A stretch of DNA of 64,000 nt from Bacteroidota bacterium (GTDB lineage: Bacteria > Bacteroidota > Bacteroidia > B-17B0 > Aurantibacillaceae). Positions within the stretch are counted from its first letter, which is position 1, and each line of letters starts with the position of its first letter. Shown one piece after another: positions 16,965-25,778 of the stretch. Under the pieces are notes generated by a model. It worked only from the letters and a program-made list of their open reading frames with translations, did no database searches and was not told the DNA's origin. The DNA is taken from NCBI GenBank assembly GCA_019638705.1, contig JAHBTI010000002.1:185990-249989 (forward strand). Reading direction: 5' to 3'. A program made the translations under genes and the position numbers.

Positions 16965-19202
16965 ATGAAACAAATCACTCAAAAAATTACACACGCAAAA
17001 AGTGTATGGAAAAAATTAATTTTTAGCGCGGTACTGTTTGTACTGAGCGCAAGTCTAAGCACAGGCGAGTTAAAGGCGCAGTCCTCCGCGCAGGAAAATT
17101 GTGAAAATGCTACTGACATTACTCTCACAAACGCAGAACAAACTATTATTCAGCCAAACGCAAGCGGTTGGATTTATTTTGTTTCCACAGACCGCAATCC
17201 CGACATTCGGTTGCAAAACAACATCGGCTCGATTGTGTTTGCGCAAGCCTATATAGGCAGATGTGATTCTTTGATAGAAATTGCCCGCGACACAATTTCC
17301 TCTGCCAACGATACTTTGTTGGTATTAGTTTTGCACGATGTTATGCTTGGAGACACAATAAAATTATTTACTCAACGTAATCCGTCAAATAATGATACTG
17401 TGCAATTTCAATTAAACATGATAGAAACACAAAGTCTGTTTACATATCTTGCTGATGTTACACCCGAAGATTTAACGGCAGACCAAGATACCATGTATCA
17501 AAAATTGCTTAATCACAATATGTACAGTTCTATCAACTTTGTTTCAATAGGAAACATTGTAGAAAAAACACCGTATGGTAAAATGCTGATTAATCTTCCG
17601 TTTTTGTATTGCAACAATACCAAGTTTGTGATGAGCCAAGTGGAATACAACGACGAAAATAATTTTACTTGGATTGGCAACAGTTTTGTTTATGATGATA
17701 CGCTTTGTAGCTACGGAACTATTACATTGTTAAAAGACAATGGTTTTTTGATAGGAAACATGAATTTGGAAGACAAAAGTTATGCAATTTTTGATTTAAC
17801 AGGCGGTGTACAAGTTGTTTGTGAAACAGACCGCTCTTTATATAGCGAAAGTTCATGCGCTTCGCATGATGACCAAGACACAACAGAAATTATTGTAGGC
17901 GCAAAAGACCCGTGCCGAGACGGAAAATCAAAGGTGTTGGTTTTATATACAACTAACGCACAAAAGGCTCTTGCAAATAATACTGCTGCTGTTCAAGCAG
18001 TAGCAAATTCGGCTATAACTCAGCTAAACCAAAATTGGGCTAACAGTAAAATAGATAATAAATTATCCATAGTGGCTACTTTACCTTTATCTTTTACTGA
18101 AGGTAGTGATATAAACAACGACATGATTACCTTGAAGTCTTCACAGGCAGTACAAACCCTCAGAAATCAATATCAAGCTGAAATAGTTGTGTTATTAACC
18201 CGTAAAGATTACTACTATTGGCAAGGGATTTACAATAGCAAAAAATATTTTGGTTTAGCTGGAAAAGTTGGAGTAACATCTTCGGGCGATGCATTTGTTA
18301 TTAGTGATATTTTCACTGCTTTTAGTGGGGCTTATTATACTTTTACTCACGAAATAAATCATCTATTTGGAGCGAGACATGATGACAACTGTGCGGGTAC
18401 AACCTGCGCCCATCTATTCAAAACAGGAGCTACACTTGGGCTTGGCGGAAAAAAAAGAAGCACTGTAACGAGTAATATATATACTGACAGGACTTTAATA
18501 GAACACACTTCAAATCCTAATGTTAAATTTATGAATGTACCGACAGGAACATCTTCTCATAACAACGCGGCAAAAGTGAATAGTATGCAATATCAGTTAG
18601 GCGAAATTTATGCTGACCCTGTGCCGCCAACATTTGATTTTATGGCGTTTAAGGGTTGTTCTTTGCCCTACTGGCAGGCAGGTGTAGCAATCTGTAATGG
18701 GTCATTATTTACCTACAAATGGTTTGTAAGCCAAAACGGATACAGTTGGACACAAGTTGGCACTGGACAAACAGTTAATTTCATTGCTCCCTATAAATCA
18801 GGATTAATCAAATGTGAAGTAAGAAATTCAGCGAATACTTTGATTTTTTCTAAACAAAAACATTATTCACATTTTCTTGGCTGTATGGGTTTTGTAAATA
18901 GAACAGATGAAACCACAGGCATTGAAAAAAACATCAAATCAAACAACTCGCTTGTTTGTATTCCTAATCCTAATAATGGCAGTTTTGATATAGAGTTAAA
19001 TAGTGCTGAAACTGAAAACGAAGTTAATATTGTAATAACTGACATTACAGGTAAAGTGGTGAAAGAAGTTTACAAAGGTGTAATACCTGTGGGTAAAAAA
19101 CATATTACGGTGAATGGGCAACAAAAATTAGCTGCTGGGGTTTATTTTTTGAAAGTGTCAGGTAAAACGCTTAATTTAGTAAGCAAAGTAATCATTGAAT
19201 AG
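16965..19202 (+). CDS. Secreted reprolysin-like metallopeptidase with T9SS sorting domain
   Basis: 745 residues. An N-terminal export signal lies at ~15-40 (LIFSAVLFVLSASLS), then a propeptide-like region. A metzincin catalytic domain carries FTHEINHLFGARHDD near residue 460, the HExxHxxGxxHD zinc motif of M12B/reprolysin-type peptidases. An Ig-like segment ~560-640 contains paired cysteines. The type A T9SS C-terminal domain follows from ~660 (PNPNNGSFDIEL, ITDITGKVV, AAGVYFLKVSGK, KVIIE). It is exported by Sec then T9SS and cleaved at the C-terminus. This is direct evidence for a type IX secretion system in the organism. Substrate unknown. Confidence 0.88.
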   Translation: MKQITQKITHAKSVWKKLIFSAVLFVLSASLSTGELKAQSSAQENCENATDITLTNAEQTIIQPNASGWIYFVSTDRNPDIRLQNNIGSIVFAQAYIGRCDSLIEIARDTISSANDTLLVLVLHDVMLGDTIKLFTQRNPSNNDTVQFQLNMIETQSLFTYLADVTPEDLTADQDTMYQKLLNHNMYSSINFVSIGNIVEKTPYGKMLINLPFLYCNNTKFVMSQVEYNDENNFTWIGNSFVYDDTLCSYGTITLLKDNGFLIGNMNLEDKSYAIFDLTGGVQVVCETDRSLYSESSCASHDDQDTTEIIVGAKDPCRDGKSKVLVLYTTNAQKALANNTAAVQAVANSAITQLNQNWANSKIDNKLSIVATLPLSFTEGSDINNDMITLKSSQAVQTLRNQYQAEIVVLLTRKDYYYWQGIYNSKKYFGLAGKVGVTSSGDAFVISDIFTAFSGAYYTFTHEINHLFGARHDDNCAGTTCAHLFKTGATLGLGGKKRSTVTSNIYTDRTLIEHTSNPNVKFMNVPTGTSSHNNAAKVNSMQYQLGEIYADPVPPTFDFMAFKGCSLPYWQAGVAICNGSLFTYKWFVSQNGYSWTQVGTGQTVNFIAPYKSGLIKCEVRNSANTLIFSKQKHYSHFLGCMGFVNRTDETTGIEKNIKSNNSLVCIPNPNNGSFDIELNSAETENEVNIVITDITGKVVKEVYKGVIPVGKKHITVNGQQKLAAGVYFLKVSGKTLNLVSKVIIE

Positions 19203-19229
19203 ATTTTGACTGCAAATAATACAAAAGTC

Positions 19230-19787
19230 ATGAAATATATTTTCATTATTATCGTAGTATTCAGTATTCAGGCTTGCAAAAAAGATAGCCCTATTCCCTT
19301 GTCTGACGAGCCAAATCTTGCCGACAGCGTTAAAGGCAGAGTATCAGCGGAAATAAACGGAAAACAAGAGCATTTTTTTGTTACCACAGATACGGTTAGG
19401 AATAAGCTGAGCAGATTTAATATATATTTCGGTGCGAGTTACCCGTCAAGTTACAACAATAAAAGCGTAACTATAGGTGGAATTGAAAAAAATTTAATCT
19501 CACAAAGGATTTATACGCTTACTCTTGACACCAATATCGTGCAGATTAGAACGAATGCCATGTTTTATACCACATGGAACGATGGAGATGTTTTATGTGA
19601 AGTTTTTGAGGCTCTTGAAAGTGATAGTTTGAACAATTATGTTATGATTACCAAGCAAAACAATAATTACGAAGAAGTGTTTGGAACATTTAGCTTAACG
19701 TTTATAAAAACTCAAGATTGTGAGGGACGGCATTATGCTGATACGCTAAGGATACGAAACGGATATTTTCATTTGTATTTAAAGTAA
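19230..19787 (+). CDS. Hypothetical lipoprotein
   Basis: 185 residues starting at the ATG at 19230; an upstream in-frame TTG at 19206 is not needed. Signal peptide MKYIFIIIVVFSIQA with lipobox IQAC, then a charged linker and a beta-rich domain (GRVSAEINGKQEHFFVTTD; VTIGGIEKNLISQRIYTLTL). An ending GTFSLTFIKTQD...IRNGYFHLYLK resembles small Bacteroidota immunoglobulin-like lipoproteins such as the DUF6252 type. It starts 27 bases after the metallopeptidase and probably shares its transcript. No function assigned. Confidence 0.65.
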   Translation: MKYIFIIIVVFSIQACKKDSPIPLSDEPNLADSVKGRVSAEINGKQEHFFVTTDTVRNKLSRFNIYFGASYPSSYNNKSVTIGGIEKNLISQRIYTLTLDTNIVQIRTNAMFYTTWNDGDVLCEVFEALESDSLNNYVMITKQNNNYEEVFGTFSLTFIKTQDCEGRHYADTLRIRNGYFHLYLK

Positions 19788-19839
19788 ACAAAAAATGATA
19801 GCGCGGATTTTGAGGGAGTGTCGTTGGTTAATTTTTTAA

Positions 19840-21579
19840 TCACACTTCCGTTTTTGGATTTTCGGCAGCAGTACGCAATTTGCCCATTTCTTCATTTACC
19901 AATTTACGTTTGTTGTTCAATTCGGCAATCTTGGCTTTTTCGGTTTCTAATTTTTCTTCGGCTTCTTTCATAAAGCTGTTATTGCCTTTTGAGGTTTTAA
20001 AGAAACCCAAATTATTTTCGTAGGTGCGAATGCGACCGTTAATGTCGTCAATTAATTTTTTCAGGTAATCCGCTTCTTTTCGCAACAAATCCATGCCGTT
20101 TTCCGAAGAAGAAAGCCGGTCTAATTTGGCGCGGAACTGCATGATGGCTTTTTCCTGTTTGTCCAAATTCATTTTGTCGTACAACTCGTCCAAGCGATTA
20201 TAAAAAGCATCGTTCAGGCGTTTTTTGTCTTTCATCGGCACAAGCCCCGCGTTTTTCCATTCATTAGAAAATGCTTTCAGCTGCTCGTGATTGGCGTTGC
20301 TGTCTTCGCCCGATTCAAACGCATTAAAGCGCGATAAAATATCTTCTTTGGTTACAAGATTTTGTTCGTAAGAAGCATCTAAATTTTCGTAGTAACTTTT
20401 CTTGGCATCAAAAAATGTATTGCAAGCTTTGCGAAAACGCATGAACAATTTTGGTTCTTCCTTATCGCCGTTGTTCGGATATTTTTTCCATTGCTCTTGC
20501 AGCTTCATTAGTTTTTCGCCCGTAACTTTCCAATCGGTGCTGTCTTTCAGGGCATCGGCTTTTGCAATTAAATCGCGTTTTATTTTGCGGGTGGCTTCGT
20601 GTTTTTCGTTTAAGCCCTCATAAAATTCTTTTTTCTTCTCAAAAAAAGTGTCGCAAACGCTTCTAAACTCTGCCCAAACTTTTTCGTTGTCTTTAGCGGC
20701 AACTTTGCCCGTGTTTTTCCATTCGGTTTGCAGGGCAATAATGCTGTTGGTGGCTTCGTTCCATATTGAAATTTTATCCGCGCCGTTTATGTTGTCTGCA
20801 ACGGCTTTTACTTTTTCAATAATATCCTGTTTGGTTTTAAGATTTTGTTCCTGTAACTCTTCAACGCCGTGATAGTAAGATTTTATTTTGGCATACGTTT
20901 CGTCTAACGCCGCTTTATATTCTGCTTTTAAGGCTTCCCATTTGGCGTTTGGTACGGGACCAATTTCGTCCCACTCGTTGCGATATACTTTTATTAAACG
21001 CTCGGCTTCCTTAATGTTTTCAAGGTTTTGTAAGCCTTTCAATTTTACAATGAGTTCCGATTTGCTTTCAAAATTTTTCTTTAAATCATGTTCCTGCAAG
21101 TCGCGGAAAATTTTGAGGTTGTAATGAATATCTTCCATAGCACGGCTGTACTCCGCCTGCACCTCTTTGTACTTGTGCGGCGACACAGTTCCCGTTTCTT
21201 TCCATTGCGCCTGCAGTTCGGTTAATTTTCTGACAGCTGCGCCAACGTTTTCGCTTTCTTTCAGGTCTTTTATTTTGGCAATAATTTCTAAACGAACGCT
21301 AAGATTTTTTGCTTGCTCTGCCGCAATTTTTGCATCGGCTTCTTTTTTCAGTTTGTTGAATTTTTCAATCAAATTTTCAAACTGAATGTCTTCGGCTTGC
21401 TTATGATATTCAAATTCTTTTGATTTGCCGCCCTCGTCAATAAAGGCTTGTTTGGCTTTTTCAAAATCAGCCGTCCACTGTTTTTGATACTCTTTTTGCA
21501 GAGTGCGCACACCGGTAGCAACTTCACCTGTGTCTTTCAACAGCAGTTCTTCCATTTTAGCAATTAATTCGCTTTTCAT
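19840..21579 (-). CDS. DUF349 repeat protein
   Basis: 579 residues, almost entirely helical and charged, with about five DUF349 repeats. Each has the form of a helix pair containing LQ.EWKE.G.VP....K..W..F (LTELQAQWKETGTVSPHKYK; RNEWDEIGPVPNAKWEALK; LQTEWKNTGKVAAKDNEKVW; LQEQWKKYPNNGDKEEPKLF; FSNEWKNAGLVPMKDKKRLN). A terminal coiled coil follows. Cytoplasmic, conserved in Bacteroidota; biochemical role undefined. Transcribed alone. Confidence 0.88.
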   Translation of the reverse strand: MKSELIAKMEELLLKDTGEVATGVRTLQKEYQKQWTADFEKAKQAFIDEGGKSKEFEYHKQAEDIQFENLIEKFNKLKKEADAKIAAEQAKNLSVRLEIIAKIKDLKESENVGAAVRKLTELQAQWKETGTVSPHKYKEVQAEYSRAMEDIHYNLKIFRDLQEHDLKKNFESKSELIVKLKGLQNLENIKEAERLIKVYRNEWDEIGPVPNAKWEALKAEYKAALDETYAKIKSYYHGVEELQEQNLKTKQDIIEKVKAVADNINGADKISIWNEATNSIIALQTEWKNTGKVAAKDNEKVWAEFRSVCDTFFEKKKEFYEGLNEKHEATRKIKRDLIAKADALKDSTDWKVTGEKLMKLQEQWKKYPNNGDKEEPKLFMRFRKACNTFFDAKKSYYENLDASYEQNLVTKEDILSRFNAFESGEDSNANHEQLKAFSNEWKNAGLVPMKDKKRLNDAFYNRLDELYDKMNLDKQEKAIMQFRAKLDRLSSSENGMDLLRKEADYLKKLIDDINGRIRTYENNLGFFKTSKGNNSFMKEAEEKLETEKAKIAELNNKRKLVNEEMGKLRTAAENPKTEV

Positions 21580-21698
21580 TTTTTTTCGTTCAAGATAAAT
21601 CGGTTTTAAAAGTAAAAAATTCCCTTGTTTAACCTTTATTGTTTATTCATAAAGATTTTTATAACTTGTAAATCTGAAATTTTTTGCTCTTAAATTAT

Positions 21699-21719
21699 GA
21701 AAATTGCGGGCGGGTTTTT
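21699..21719. repeat. Left copy of imperfect direct repeat flanking higBA
   Basis: GAAAATTGCGGGCGGGTTTTT (21699-21719) recurs with two changes at 22424-22444, just outside the toxin-antitoxin pair. The two copies bracket a ~700-bp cassette holding only higB and higA. Confidence 0.6.
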
Positions 21720-21722
21720 GAT

Positions 21723-22079
21723 TTAATACGCTTGCACCAACACATCGGTGGGAATGTGCATTTTTGTATTCAAGCTGCGTATCATTTCCAAAGTAAGTTT
21801 GCGTTTTTTGTTCAGTATTTCGCTGGCTCGGCTTTTTAATCCTAACACTTTAGCAAGGTCGTTTTGCGTGTAGCCCAATTGTTCCATTCTGAATTTTATG
21901 GCTTCTATCGGGTCGGGTGGTGCAATGGGAAAATGTTCTTTTTCGTATTTCTCAACCAAAGTGGCTAAAATATCCAATTCATCACCTTGCTTTGTGTGGG
22001 GTTGCGCATCAAAAATTTTTTCAATTCGGCTCAATGCTTGGTTGTAATCTTTTTCTGTTTTTATCGGTTTAATGTTCAT
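21723..22079 (-). CDS. higA: HigA-type antitoxin
   Basis: 118 residues with an XRE helix-turn-helix (FRMEQLGYTQNDLAKVLGLK, SRASEILNKKRKLTLEMI) in the C-terminal half, and an N-terminal segment (IEAIKFRMEQ preceded by DELDILATLVEKYE) typical of HigA antitoxins. It lies two bases downstream of the toxin gene, the toxin-first order characteristic of higBA. Expected to neutralise HigB and to repress the shared promoter. Confidence 0.88.
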   Translation of the reverse strand: MNIKPIKTEKDYNQALSRIEKIFDAQPHTKQGDELDILATLVEKYEKEHFPIAPPDPIEAIKFRMEQLGYTQNDLAKVLGLKSRASEILNKKRKLTLEMIRSLNTKMHIPTDVLVQAY

Positions 22080-22081
22080 GG

Positions 22082-22375
22082 CTAAATGGTGTTTGCGTTT
22101 ATTTTATCGTATTGTGCGTGAGTGCCTATAAATCGTATGTATATAATTTTGTACTTGAAATTTATTTTCACAATCAATCGGTAATCGTTTCTTTTTATGT
22201 TAAAGCAAATTCGGCTGTCTTGCAAAATGCCTGCGCTCGGATATTCTGCTTTTATTTCGTTTATGTTTTTCCATTGTGCTTGCTCTGCCTCATCATACCA
22301 AGCCTTCAAAGACTGTTCCGCATCGGCGTGTTTTTTCCAAAATTCGCGTAATGTTTTTACGGCAATTACTCTCAT
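22082..22375 (-). CDS. higB: HigB-type mRNA interferase toxin
   Basis: 97 residues of the HigB_toxin family. The start MRVIAVKTLREFWKKHADAE and the core GILQDSRICFNIKRNDYRLI, followed by IIYIRFIGTHAQYDKIN, are the standard RelE-superfamily strands, including the Y/R-rich active face. Ribosome-dependent mRNA cleavage is the family activity. It forms an operon with higA. Confidence 0.88.
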   Translation of the reverse strand: MRVIAVKTLREFWKKHADAEQSLKAWYDEAEQAQWKNINEIKAEYPSAGILQDSRICFNIKRNDYRLIVKINFKYKIIYIRFIGTHAQYDKINANTI

Positions 22376-22382
22376 TTCTATG

Positions 22383-22412
22383 CAAAGATAATTAAAGTTC
22401 CCGAATTGGGAA
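22383..22412 (-). promoter_or_regulatory. higBA promoter and operator
   Basis: On the minus strand TATCTTTG (22390-22383) is a perfect -7 box only 8 bases before the higB ATG, so the leader is minimal. A dyad TTCCC-GAATT-GGGAA (22398-22412) lies just upstream, where a repressor would cover the -33 region. It is the natural candidate for the HigA operator. Confidence 0.5.
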
Positions 22413-22423
22413 AATTGTTTTTT

Positions 22424-22445
22424 GAAAATTACGGGTGGGTTTTTT
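22424..22445. repeat. Right copy of imperfect direct repeat flanking higBA
   Basis: GAAAATTACGGGTGGGTTTTT (22424-22444, with one more T at 22445) matches the left copy at 21699-21719 except at two positions. Confidence 0.6.
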
Positions 22446-22478
22446 CATATCCTTTTAAACTCTATTTTTGTCGCCTCT

Positions 22479-22904
22479 ATGGCATTATTGGTTAAAACCT
22501 CAACATTACCTAATTCGGGCAAAGGCTTATTTACAAGCAAGCCCATTAAAAAATCAGAAAAAATAATTGAATACAAAGGCGAGATTATTGATTGGAAAGA
22601 ATACGAAAAGCGCGTGAAAGAAGACAAGGACGGCTATCTGTTTTACATCAGCAAAAAACGTTGCATTGACGCGTATGCCACGCCGCAGTACAAAGCCCGC
22701 TACGCCAACGATGCCAAAGGTTTAAGCAAAGTAAAAGGCTTAAAAAACAACGCTTCGTATGAAATTAAGGGCGAGCAATGTTTCGTTATTGCCGAGCGCG
22801 ATATAAAAGCAGGCGAAGAAATTTTTGTGGGCTACGGCAAAGAGTATTGGGATTGTATTCGCTACAACATTAAGCACAAATTGTACAAAACAAAGCACAA
22901 ATAA
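22479..22904 (+). CDS. SET-domain protein (putative lysine methyltransferase)
   Basis: 141 residues starting at the ATG at 22479, where homology begins (KTSTLPNSGKGLFTSKPIKK). A compact SET domain: GKGLF, EYKGEIID, YLFYISKKRCIDA, the ARYANDAKG segment that replaces the usual RFxNHxC pseudoknot, then AERDIKAGEEIFVGYGKEYW with the catalytic Tyr region. Binds S-adenosylmethionine and methylates lysine in known members. It is followed after two bases by pth and is probably translationally coupled to it. A -7-like TATTTTTG (22463-22470) lies very close to the ATG. Substrate unknown. Confidence 0.8.
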   Translation: MALLVKTSTLPNSGKGLFTSKPIKKSEKIIEYKGEIIDWKEYEKRVKEDKDGYLFYISKKRCIDAYATPQYKARYANDAKGLSKVKGLKNNASYEIKGEQCFVIAERDIKAGEEIFVGYGKEYWDCIRYNIKHKLYKTKHK

Positions 22905-22906
22905 GT

Positions 22907-23473
22907 TTGAGCAAATTTCTCATAGTCGGGCTTGGCAATATTGGCGAAGAATACGCCGAAACCCGCCACAACATTGGTTTCAAGATTGTGGAACGGTTGG
23001 CGGCGGAAGCGGGCGTAAAGTTTTCGTCGGGGCGATATGCCGATGTGGCGGAAATGAAACACAAAGGCAAGCAGCTTATTTTAATTAAGCCAACCACTTA
23101 CATGAATTTGAGTGGCAAAGCCGTGAACTATTGGCTGCAAGCGGAAAAGATTGATTTGGAAAATTTGTTGGTGTTGGTGGACGAACTCGCTTTGCCTTTC
23201 GGAAAAATTCGTATTGGTCCCAAAGGCAGCGACGGCGGGCACAACGGCTTAAAGAATATTCAGGAAACCTTGAACACAAATATTTATCCGCGTTTGCGTT
23301 TTGGCATCAGCAATCAATTCAACAAAGGCTCACAGGTAAATTATGTTCTCGGCAAATGGAACGAAGAAGAATTAAAAACTTTGGACGAGCGCATTAAAAT
23401 TGCAGCCGATGCCGTGAAAGCCTTTGCTTTTATTGGCTTGGAGCGGTGCATGAATGAGTTTAATAATAAGTAA
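22907..23473 (+). CDS. pth: Peptidyl-tRNA hydrolase
   Basis: 188 residues; releases stalled peptidyl-tRNA. Start is TTG at 22907 (SKFLIVGLGNIGEEYAETRH), which is the only start giving the full N-terminal strand. Catalytic residues are present: Asn in GLGN, His in TRHNIGF, Asp in LVDELALPFG and Asn in GGHNGLKN. The motif KPTTYMNLSG is also visible. The gene lies two bases after the SET-domain gene. Confidence 0.95.
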   Translation: MSKFLIVGLGNIGEEYAETRHNIGFKIVERLAAEAGVKFSSGRYADVAEMKHKGKQLILIKPTTYMNLSGKAVNYWLQAEKIDLENLLVLVDELALPFGKIRIGPKGSDGGHNGLKNIQETLNTNIYPRLRFGISNQFNKGSQVNYVLGKWNEEELKTLDERIKIAADAVKAFAFIGLERCMNEFNNK

Positions 23474-23555
23474 CGCATCTACAAAAATGTTAGAAACTTC
23501 AATATAGTTTTCAAAGTGATTTAAAGATTGTTTTGTATTTTTAGTACGAGAAGGA

Positions 23556-24662
23556 ATGCTCTTTGAAGAATACACATATTTCAATCACAAATTTCCCGAA
23601 CCGCAATATTTAGGGGCAAAGCACACGCATTTGGCGTGGATAAAAAAATTTGTTCCTGAAAATGTCAATGTGGCTTTGGACGCTTTTGCGGGTTCGCAAT
23701 CCGTAGCGTTTTTGTTTAAGCAAATGGGATTGCAAACCATTACAAACGATTTTCTGAATTTCAACAGCCAAATCGGTTTGGCATTGGTAGAAAACGGAAA
23801 CGAAAAATTGACACAAAAAGATTTAGAAATACTGTTTCAACCTGCAAAAAACAAAGGCGATTTTCAATTGATGAAATCCATTTTCACAAACGTTTTTTTT
23901 GAAGAAAGCGAAGCGGAATTTTTAGACAATTTTCGGGCAAACATTCCTTTGTTGAGTTCGCCATATAAACAAGCGTTGGCTTACACAATCATCAACAGAA
24001 GTATGACACGAAAAGTAACAATGGGACATTTCGGACATACACAAGCGTTGAAATATGCAAGCGACCCCGAACGCATTAAACGCAACAGAAGTTTGATAAG
24101 ACCAATCAAAGAAATTTTTGAGGATTTGTTGCCGAAATATAATGATGCGGTGTTTGATAACAAGCAAGAAAACCGAAGCTATAATCAAAATATTTTGGAC
24201 TTGTTGCCAACGCTTAAAAATGTTGATTTGGCTTATTTTGACCCACCTTATTGCGACAGTCACGCCGACTACCAAAGTTTCTACCACTTGTTAGAAACCT
24301 TTACAGAATATTGGAAAGACAAGGAATTTGTAAACGGAATAAAACGCTACGAACCGCAACGCTTTAGTGGCTTTGATAAGAAACGTGATGTTATTGCTTC
24401 GTTTGAAAAACTTTTTGAGTATTCGCAGGAAATTCCGCATTGGCTCATCAGTTACAACGACAGAAGTTATCCGAGTGTAGAAGAATTATCAAAGATAATT
24501 TCCAAATACAGAAACGTAACCGTTGAAGCAAAAGCGTATCACAACGGCAGAGGCGGAAAAGGAAGCGTAGCAGGAAGCCACGAAGTTTTGTTTGTGTGCG
24601 AGCCGAAGAAAAAACATTTTGTCACAACAACACAAGTAGAAGTCGTAAATGAAAGATTTTAA
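23556..24662 (+). CDS. D12-class adenine-specific DNA methyltransferase
   Basis: 368 residues. Motif X/FxGxG-like region PEPQYLGAKHTHLAWI, SAM motif I DAFAGSQSVAF (~43-53), and catalytic motif IV DPPYCDSH (~229-236) place it in the N6-adenine Dam/D12 class. The next gene overlaps it by 14 bases and encodes a probable nuclease, so it is the modification half of a type II restriction-modification system. The recognition site cannot be read from sequence. Confidence 0.88.
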   Translation: MLFEEYTYFNHKFPEPQYLGAKHTHLAWIKKFVPENVNVALDAFAGSQSVAFLFKQMGLQTITNDFLNFNSQIGLALVENGNEKLTQKDLEILFQPAKNKGDFQLMKSIFTNVFFEESEAEFLDNFRANIPLLSSPYKQALAYTIINRSMTRKVTMGHFGHTQALKYASDPERIKRNRSLIRPIKEIFEDLLPKYNDAVFDNKQENRSYNQNILDLLPTLKNVDLAYFDPPYCDSHADYQSFYHLLETFTEYWKDKEFVNGIKRYEPQRFSGFDKKRDVIASFEKLFEYSQEIPHWLISYNDRSYPSVEELSKIISKYRNVTVEAKAYHNGRGGKGSVAGSHEVLFVCEPKKKHFVTTTQVEVVNERF

Positions 24663-25749
24663 TTATTGGAAGAAATTGCACGAAAGCGAACAACTTGACG
24701 AGTTCAGTAAGGATAATATTGGTTTGCTGTGGCTGAAAACAAAATCAATCGTTCGTAAAGATTTGATTGGGGAGTTTATTCTAAACAATAAAATCACACT
24801 CAAAAAAACAGGGTTAGCAAAACAATTTATTGAGCTGTTCAATTTGCTTTCCAAGAAACCGACACAATCGCACAAAATTTTGGACGAATATATTAAGGGA
24901 AAAAACAAAATCCGAGTTGCTGAATTAAATACAAAGCAATTGGTTTCTGAATTGTATAAATTAAAAACCTTTGAGTGGGGCGGCGATTATCAAAATTCGT
25001 TAGATAAATATTTGGTTAACCGTTATGTGAAAGTGCATAAATCTTATAATACTCTTGTTTCTAAGTTTAAAACGGAAATCCACATTGCTGTTCAAGGCTA
25101 CGTTTTAAATAGTTGGTACAACCATTGGAGCAGTATTTTGATTGAACATATTTTCAAATCACACCCAACAGTTTTGCCGACAGTCGGACAAATCAAAAGC
25201 GTTGACTTCTTCATCAACAACATTCCTTTTGACTTGAAAGTAACCTATTTGCCGGCAGAACACATCAAATCTAAACGAAAAGAAAAAGGCTTACCTGTTG
25301 AGCTAACATTTTTGAAAAGCAAAGCAACTGAAGCCAAAATCATTTTTGATAAAAAGGCTAAAGACACAGACATCTTTTACGAAATCGTTGAAAAGATGAA
25401 AGACAAAAACGATACGTTTTGTAAGAAAGTTCTGAAAACATTAAAAGACGAGAAACTTGCAATTTTGAAAGAAGCACAAAACAATCCCAAACTTCTTGCA
25501 AAATGGCTTTATGAAAATCAGGGAGAAATGCGTTTTGGTTCAGAAAATCGTTTGTTTCTTGTGCTTGTTGATACAGAAGACTTCAACAATTCTTGGAAGT
25601 TGAAAAGAAATCTTGAACTTTTGAAACCAACAATCAAAAAGTATTTGGACAATTTTGGTAAGAAAAGAATGAAAGACTTAAAAGTTTCGTTCAGCTACAA
25701 AGGAAAAACTTTTACAGCATTGACGGACGTAATCTTTGTAGTGAAATAA
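24649..25749 (+). CDS. Probable type II restriction endonuclease
   Basis: 366 residues, no named family recognised. It overlaps the methyltransferase by 14 bases. A candidate PD-(D/E)xK core sits near residues 163-200: Glu in ILIEHIFKSHPTVL, then SVDFFINNIPFDLKVTYL, where D...DxK has the proper spacing. The C-terminal half is basic and ends with a strand-rich segment (RLFLVLVDTEDF; KVSFSYKGKTF). The call rests mainly on gene context and this motif. Cleavage specificity should match the partner methylase. Confidence 0.7.
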   Translation: MKDFNYWKKLHESEQLDEFSKDNIGLLWLKTKSIVRKDLIGEFILNNKITLKKTGLAKQFIELFNLLSKKPTQSHKILDEYIKGKNKIRVAELNTKQLVSELYKLKTFEWGGDYQNSLDKYLVNRYVKVHKSYNTLVSKFKTEIHIAVQGYVLNSWYNHWSSILIEHIFKSHPTVLPTVGQIKSVDFFINNIPFDLKVTYLPAEHIKSKRKEKGLPVELTFLKSKATEAKIIFDKKAKDTDIFYEIVEKMKDKNDTFCKKVLKTLKDEKLAILKEAQNNPKLLAKWLYENQGEMRFGSENRLFLVLVDTEDFNNSWKLKRNLELLKPTIKKYLDNFGKKRMKDLKVSFSYKGKTFTALTDVIFVVK

Positions 25750-25778
25750 AGAAAGGCAAAAAATTATCTTTACAAAAA

